Source: Pyrrhosoma nymphula (lineage: Eukaryota; Arthropoda; Insecta; Odonata; Coenagrionidae). Taken from it: a stretch of DNA of 64,000 nucleotides. The notes beneath the pieces were generated by a model. That model worked only from the letters and a program-made list of their open reading frames with translations, was not told the DNA's origin and did not search any database. Below are positions 57,950 through 64,000 of the stretch, piece after piece (the first letter of the stretch is position 1; each line of letters opens with the position of its first letter). Location: NCBI GenBank assembly GCA_963573305.1, contig OY754339.1:11641941-11705940 (forward strand). The letters are read 5' to 3'. Made by a program: the position numbers and the translations under genes.

Positions 57950-59066
57950 GATAGTCCCTACATCTTCAGCCTTCCTTACCTCGTGATTCACATTCGAGTT
58001 TGGGGAGACGGGACAAGAGTAGAAGGGAAAAGCATAAACAAAGCTGAGAACCACGACTCGTCAGAGATTCGGGGCAAACAAAAAAAATCTGGGAAAGCGC
58101 GAGATGGGAGGAGCGGTTACCAAATGATGAAAGTGCTTACGCAGGGAAAATGGGTAAAGGACATCACACCATCCGGAAAATACAGCCTGGTGATCCAACA
58201 GTTATCACTCAAGGATGGGAGGCTTGGAAGGAGGAGAGGCATCAGTCATGGCGTGAAAGCCCCGAAAAAAAGTTTGGGACGGAGCAGCCGAGATATGTAC
58301 ATATGTACTCGAGGGATATATGTTTGGGGGTAAGCAGCTGCTGGCGCGCGGCACACCATAGGCATAAGCAAATGTTCAAAATAGCTTGCCAACACTTAAA
58401 AGTAACTTGTGCTCAAGAAAGCTCTCAATAATGACTTTGAAATTAGCGCTAACTAACCATCGAAGTGCGCTACCCAAGTGAATCGTTTTGAAATAAACGA
58501 TACGTTGGGGCGTCACAGTATACGTCAATTTTACGACAAATGCACGCATAATTGAAAGCATGAAACTGATATTCATCATTGGCTAAAATCAATATATGCA
58601 ATTTTTCCATATGGCAGCTCTCTGGCAAGTCATATAAGTGAGGTACTTCCTGTCATGGGATCAGAAAAATACGTTTTATAACGGATTTTGTCGTATAAAT
58701 GAAGTTTCTTAAGGGAGGTTGGGAATACATGGGGTCTTATGGGGTTATTCACGGGATCAGAAAAATTGGTGTATGTGAGGTTGTCGCATATACGAGGGTC
58801 ACATATCCGAGGTTCTATGGTATAGAACTTGAATGAATGGGGTTTACATTGCCATAAAACAGGGAACTAAAAGTTTTTCCCACCTTATACATTGCTGGTA
58901 ATTTAATCAAAATATTCCAAGTCCTCTGATTACTTTCGTATTTGCTTTATACACTTTGAAAACAATTGTTTCAGGAAATTGAGAGGATTACATATTTGTA
59001 TCCTACACCACAATGTCAATGTTTTCTTCATCCAATTGAATTTTTTACTGGTGACCTCTGCTAGTA
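57950..59066. other. Intergenic; open frame 57947-58333 of unknown nature
   Basis: The plus-strand frame at 57947-58333 (128 residues, basic) starts in the palindrome. It shows no domain I recognise, and I would not call it a gene without support. Confidence 0.25.
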
Positions 59067-59345
59067 CAGTGGCGGATACATATGGGGGGCGCGCCCCCCC
59101 CCCCCCCCCCCTTATGGGGCTGCTCGCATTGCCGCCCCCGAGAAAAGTCACGAATATTCTACTTTTTGTATTTGTTCACACTCCTTAAAAGTCTGGAAGC
59201 GAACATTCTGGCACCGAATGTTCTCGAAACAACCGAGAGCTACATATATGGGAAGCAGAGTCGCTGCCAGGCAGTCAGTTTGAAAGCTACAATCGTCGCG
59301 ATAACTTGCACCCCCCCCCTTGAGTTTTTTCTGTATCCGCCACTG
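59067..59345. mobile_element. hAT-type MITE 2
   Basis: CAGTGGCGGATACA and its inverse mark the ends. The 8-bp duplication TGCTAGTA is perfect on both sides (59059-59066 and 59346-59353). Shorter than MITE 1 because the interior left part is deleted. Confidence 0.9.
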
Positions 59346-60092
59346 TGCTAGTATCATACATAATATAATTTAAAATAACAATGGCAGAGTTTTCAATTTC
59401 ACTAATTGAGTTACCAAAAATCGACATATTAAACATGCAGTGCTATGTAAATCTTCCTTTGAATTATTCTTAATTGTTTGGAGCAAATGAACAAAACATT
59501 TATACGCCATGGGGGATGAAATTTGCTACGAAGAAATCATTTGACTTGGCTGTGATTCAAACCCGGATCTCCCAGTTTCAAATAGCAAATTTCACCCCTA
59601 TGGTGTACTTCTTTGCCCGTTCACTGACAGAGTACCACATCATTTGCTTCATGCTATGATTGAAAAATCGAGCAAAAATAGTCTCAGCATATTGAGATTA
59701 TTCACTCAAAATTACATTGCTTTCATACAATGAAAACAAAAAATGCTGACTGGATGGCAATATTTTTTTTCAAATCCATTCTAAAGGATTAGCATGTCTC
59801 TTCCAAATGATGCATGTAGATTTATGCCATGCATTTCATTTGAATACTTTATCTGGGCTGGTTTATGTTGGCATGATTGCTGCAACTCTGTGCACTACAG
59901 CAAGCATGCATCCCATATTTGGCTTATACACACGTGCTTAAGTTACATTTTTCAAATTGAAACTATAAATATAAACATGCGACCCCTGAAGTTGGTACTC
60001 AGCAATCACTATATTATAAATCAAATTTAAAAGAAATAAATGGGATTACCTAGGATTATTCTTTAAAATTCTGTTTATATTTTTTCTTTTAG
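59346..60092. other. Intergenic; possible tRNA-like SINE piece near 59545
   Basis: On the minus strand GGGTTTGAATCAC near 59550-59565 resembles a pol III B box, but no A box is convincing. No gene. Confidence 0.25.
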
Positions 60093-60168
60093 GAATGAAT
60101 ACATAACGATTTTGAGAAAGACTCGGGTTGCTGCGATGAGCGACATATTAAAGAAAAGAAAATCCTAA
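60093..60168 (+). CDS. Candidate terminal exon, unknown gene
   Basis: A strong polypyrimidine tract and TTTTAG precede 60093. One base completes a codon, then 24 codons read NEYITILRKTRVAAMSDILK then KRKS and stop TAA at 60166-60168. The basic amphipathic C-terminus looks protein-like, but I recognise no family and no upstream exon was found. Confidence 0.35.
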
Positions 60169-60239
60169 GGGGAGGAAGCAACACTTCCGAGCAACCACCC
60201 CCTCCCTCTCCTCTCGGGGCATTCATCATCATCTAAGTC

Positions 60240-61688
60240 CTCTATTACATATTAAAGCATGTTTATTAATTTATTTGGTAGGGTGAGTATTAGTTTGCAC
60301 ATTGAATGATGAAGGTAGGCGGTAGAATAGTGATCACTGCCAAATGGAGAGGAAATTTGGGTGTAACAGACTCACATTACGAGTGGAGCGGGCAGGGATG
60401 CAGAAAGTGAAAAATAGGAAAGGAGATCAGAGTGGAAGGATCCGTTTGTGATGGAGCACAGGAATTTAAGGTCTGAAGTCAGCCAGCGAAGGGAGAGGTG
60501 TGTTTAGGCCAAGAGATGATGTTAGGATGTCTTCACATGAGTTATGTCTAAGGGAAGGCATGCCATGACGGACTATGGCTAACAAGAAATTAAGAGGGCG
60601 GTTGAGTAATTTAACCCTTAAGCTGCGGAAAATGTACATGTACGTGTGTACCGGCAAATGCAGGAAATACGTTCTTGTACGTTTGACCCTCTGTCTCTAC
60701 CTGCTCCCTCAGCCCTTTCATATTTTTATGACCCAAATGACTCTTTCTTTCCAGCGGTGGACATTCGGGAATCCACCCTTTCTACCCAAACCACTCCCTT
60801 CCCACGCTCTTCAGGGATCGCATACTGCCCCAATGAGGTATGACCCTTTCTTCCAATTGCTCACTCAATGGGCTATGGTCGTCTCAAAAGTTAGTTGTCT
60901 TATGTTCGTGCCCTGCTCAATTATCAACGAATTTATTTGGTGTTTGGTATCAAACTTAACAGAAAATTGCTAGAAAAAAATATTTTCATTTTTATTTTTA
61001 ACAATCACGCCTATAAACAAATTTTCAAAATGTGTTCAAAGTCCCACTGATCCCTCAACAAGTTCCGGTGCCCACCCCCTGGGATCCCGAGAAAAGGGTT
61101 GGGAAGGGATTACATGAGTCATATAACTGCCCGGCCTCGGCCCGTGGGAAGGAGGGACAGGCTCCATCCGAATAGATATTACCTGCACAGGGTGGACGAC
61201 ATGCGCTCTAGCTGCAGCAGCTAAGGGTTAAGAGTGGGGGATGCTTTTGGCCTAATGGGAGAGCAATATTCAAGGATGGGTAGTACACATTCAAGAAACA
61301 AAGATTTTATGGCAAATGGGTCTGTTATTTCTTTGAGCCGATGGAGAATTCCCACAATCGAAATTGCCTTTTTAGAAATAAGTTCAATGAACATCAACTT
61401 TTGATCAAAGGTGATCCATAGGTCATTGTAGGAACTTGGGTACTTGCAAGGTTGGCATGTAATGGAGATGGTTTTGCATTTTAAGGAGAACGATATAGCA
61501 GCAGATTTCTCAGGATACACGAGGTTTCCATTTGGTGCACCAGCTATCAGTGACATTAAGAAAAGACTGTAAATTAAGGGAACCCGCCATACAATTGCTT
61601 TAACGTACAGTGCAAATAGAAGAGGGCTGAGGATGCTGCCCTTGGGGACAACACAGGTAATGTTGCTCCAAGGAGTAATTATGAGCAC
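60240..61688 (-). pseudogene. LINE-3 relative, C-terminal RT, split by a MITE
   Basis: The minus-strand frame 61688-61221 has PKGSILSPLLFALYV, DLWITFDQKLMF and CVLPILEYCSPI, parallel to GVPQGSVLGPL, LGITFDPKLSF and CVLPIIEYCS of the copy at 26.7-28.2 kb. It continues at 60610-60466 with NRPLNFLLAIVRHGMPSLR and further, with stops, to about 60240. The TTAA-flanked MITE at 60615-61227 interrupts it. Removing the MITE and one TTAA puts both halves in one frame. Confidence 0.75.
60615..61227. mobile_element. piggyBac-type MITE with TTAA duplication
   Basis: TTAA lies at 60611-60614 and 61228-61231. The ends are CCCTTAAGCTGC and, inverted, CCCTTAGCTGC. 613 bp, no transposase. Its ends differ from the piggyBac at 5465-8040, so it belongs to another family. 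Confidence 0.75.
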
Positions 61689-62312
61689 CTCACAATTTCT
61701 TCACATTTGGAGGTATTTCAAATTGTTTAACATCAAAAAATGAGCATAATATGTAAATATCTAGTTACATATTGTGCTCCTGCATTATCTAAACCCCCAA
61801 GAACAGCTCGTACACATAGGGTTGGGCATGATTCCCTGTTATGAATTAGTAATCTCATATCAACTATGTATTATGAGTCATAACTTGAATACTTTTATCT
61901 GAATTGCTTGTGACGCAAATCACTTTCCAGACCTTATGATGAGTAGTGAGTGGAATCACCAAGATGATCCATCAAATCATGAGCCTCTCATAAACTGTTT
62001 CCACTACGTTAGAGGGATATGAAACTTGTGATGTGTTGTTTTTAAGCCTGTTCAATAGGCTCTTACCTCTGGATGGGAAGAAATATATGAGGAAGGAAAT
62101 ACAAGATGGGAGGGTCACTGTGGAGGCATCGCCCCGGGGATGAAGTTCGGATAAGTTTCCGACACTCAGTGAAGACTAACACATCCTTGCTCATTGGTTA
62201 TTAGGGGAGACAACCATCAGCCGAGGTCTTCCTCAGGGAATGGAGGAAGTGCGGAGAGAGACACTGCATTGGCCACGGCATACTCTCAACAAAAGGCACC
62301 AAGGGGTCCACA
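61689..62312. other. Intergenic stretch, no gene seen
   Basis: No coding or repeat structure recognised. Confidence 0.3.
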
Positions 62313-62792
62313 CAGTGGCGGATATAATTGGGGGGTGCGCGCCCCCCTCCTTGCGGGGCCGCCCGCGCCACACCCGCCAGTCAGCCTGTACGCTATTCGT
62401 TTGTGTCTTTCATCAGTCGACTCTGAGTCGAGTTATCGAGTAGTTGCACTTTCTTCTGTAGCATGCCCGCGCGTCCGCGTCATCGTATTTTATACGTTTC
62501 TGTCTGGCACATAGATAGCTAACCTATGAGAAAAGTCACGGCCATTCTAGTGATCTCGATACGTTATTCTGTCTGGCATTTGTTCGAGAAAAGTCACGAA
62601 TATTCTTCTGTTTGTATTTGTTTACACTCCTTAAAAGTCTGGATGCCAACATTCTGACACCGAATGTTCTCGAAACAACCGAGCTACATATATAAGGGAG
62701 GCAGAGTCGCTGCCAAGCGGTCAGTTTGAAAGCTACAATCGTCGCAATAACTTGCGCTCCCCCCTTTTAGTTTTTTCTGTATCCGCCACTGG
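62313..62792. mobile_element. hAT-type MITE 3
   Basis: Begins CAGTGGCGGATA and ends TATCCGCCACTG, with a perfect 8-bp duplication GGTCCACA (62305-62312 and 62793-62800). The interior is close to MITE 1, with a short internal duplication around AAAAGTCACG (62530 and 62588). Confidence 0.9.
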
Positions 62793-62879
62793 GTCCACAG
62801 TGTAACGTCCCATCCAGCAGGTAGAATATGTAGTGTCCTCTAAATTGCATTCAAACGGTGATCGAGATTCCTTCAAGAA

Positions 62880-62970
62880 AAATATGCCACAGCTTTAATT
62901 TGAACCCAGGCCCTTAGGATGGGAAACCAACACTCTAACCGCACTAACGCAATCCCACTAACGCACTGTG
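62880..62970 (-). repeat. Possible tRNA-derived SINE
   Basis: On the minus strand, GTGCGGTTAGAGTGTTGG.. is followed after about 25 bp by GGGTTCAAATT. These resemble pol III A and B boxes and suggest a tRNA-derived SINE head. Boundaries are unclear. Confidence 0.4.
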
Positions 62971-64000
62971 CACCAACAAAGCATTTCTGCATGATACAAA
63001 CCCCTTTGCCTTAAAGTAAGTCTTTCATCAGTTCTTAATACATTCCTTTCTCTTCCCTTCATTCCTCCAATATCTCTTATCGTTTTCCTCTTCGTTCCTC
63101 AATTGACAAACATTCTGCCCCCTACATTCAATTTAATCATTCTACATCCTACTCATCTCCATTGGCAGCTTTTTCTGCCTTCTTTCGATTTACTCTTACA
63201 ATGGGTGTTTATCACGATTTTTGCTTTTTTACTTAATCGTGCAAGGGACCATGACGAATGATCACTTGCAAATCATCTCTTTTAAGATTCCAAAAATTGC
63301 CAGAGATACAAGAGTCTTAAGTTGAATGAACGGGCAACCTTCTCATACTGGCCGCGACGTCATTTCATCCATCCCCTCTTCTTCCCCATACATTCTAAAA
63401 GATGCCTTAAAAAAAGGAATTTATGAAGATGTCCACTTCAACCGGAAATACAAAAGTATAAAGATTTAGAAAATACTTCGAAAAAACGTCTTCACCGGGA
63501 ATCGAACCACAGGCCTTTGATCGATGGATGAAATGACGTCAGAGGTCGTTTTGGGGAAACGAAAAAAATGCAACCTTCTATGATTAGTAATTCGGTTATT
63601 AGGCCTTAATGCTTCGAAGCAACTCCGTAAGTTTATAAGAAACCCTATGCTTATTTGATTTCAACGTTTATATCGAAAAAACATTCAAATGATAATCCCC
63701 TATTGGATTGATTCATAACCATATCAAAATCGGTTTTTAAGAAGGGAATCATGATTTGAGAGTTAAATCATTTCTTTCCAATTCACTGTCCATCCTGTAC
63801 CTATGAACTTGATAATAAACTCAAGTTTGCATGAACCCTTAACAGCAAGGCCCACTCATCACTCTTAAGCATTCCTGAACAGAATTGTTTAACCTATTCA
63901 CAGCCACCAAATTGCAGGCAGGAGAGGTGAGAGCAAAGACAGCCAATGCCATTTTTGAGCTTTAGTTTTCAGAGTTTTAGCTATAAAATAAAAAAACAGC
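62971..64000. other. Intergenic stretch, no gene seen
   Basis: Near 63490-63515 the minus strand has GTGGTTCGATTCCCGGT, a B-box-like string that may be another SINE head. No protein gene was recognised. Confidence 0.3.

Noticed and set aside
57947..58333. 128-residue plus-strand frame
   Set aside because: It starts in a palindrome, has no recognisable domain and a low-complexity basic composition.
63478..63550. tRNA gene suggested by a B-box-like string
   Set aside because: No matching A box or cloverleaf could be built; at most a SINE remnant.

Overview
The window looks like nuclear DNA of an arthropod, probably an insect, though I cannot name the species. The genes have spliceosomal introns with GT/AG borders. 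The repeat complement is rich and mixed: CR1-like and RTE-like LINEs, a Penelope-like element, piggyBac, hAT-type MITEs, Helitron-like units and LTR-like repeats. Much of the window I can identify is mobile DNA, and host genes occupy only a few kilobases.

Host genes. (1) The first two exons of MAT1, the CDK-activating kinase assembly factor, lie at 16798-17261 on the minus strand. (2) A THAP-like first exon at 17958-18034 on the plus strand is head-to-head with MAT1 across a long inverted repeat. (3) A four-exon beta-tubulin gene runs from 35799 to 44668 on the plus strand. Its intron positions are canonical, but exon 2 has an in-frame TAA and several conserved residues are changed. (4) A four-exon, phase-consistent gene at 50333-53387 on the minus strand encodes a 199-residue GST-like protein. 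A few single open exons with good splice borders remain unassigned (33220-33302, 60093-60168).

Mobile DNA, left to right. An apparently intact CR1-like LINE occupies 0.3-5.06 kb. Its ORF2 has no AUG and follows a U UUU UUA slippery heptamer at the end of ORF1. A dead piggyBac lies at 5465-8040, complete with TIRs and TTAA duplications. RTE-like LINE copies lie at 8.9-10.2, 19.4-20.2, 26.3-28.8 (split), 39.5-40.0 and 43.0-43.2 kb. A decayed second LINE (10.9-14.8 kb) sits inside a TIR element with an ATTT target duplication. Two head-to-tail Helitron-like units fill 22.2-26.1 kb. A third LINE family appears at 26.7-28.2 kb and again at 60.2-61.7 kb, where it is split by a TTAA-flanked MITE. 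A Penelope-like relic with a GIY-YIG remnant lies at 32.0-32.7 kb, and hammerhead-like cores occur there and at 21.4 and 38.2 kb. Two copies of an LTR-like repeat lie at 33.8-34.7 and 55.4-56.7 kb. Three hAT-type MITEs lie at 48.1, 59.1 and 62.3 kb, the last two with perfect 8-bp duplications.

The parts do not form one pathway; the window is a nested record of transposition around a few genes. The most notable signals are the predicted -1 frameshift fusion in the LINE, several short perfect palindromes, the inverted MAT1/THAP intergenic region, the near-intact but nonsense-bearing tubulin, and the hammerhead-like motifs linked to a Penelope relic. All calls were made by eye from sequence and family knowledge; no search was run.
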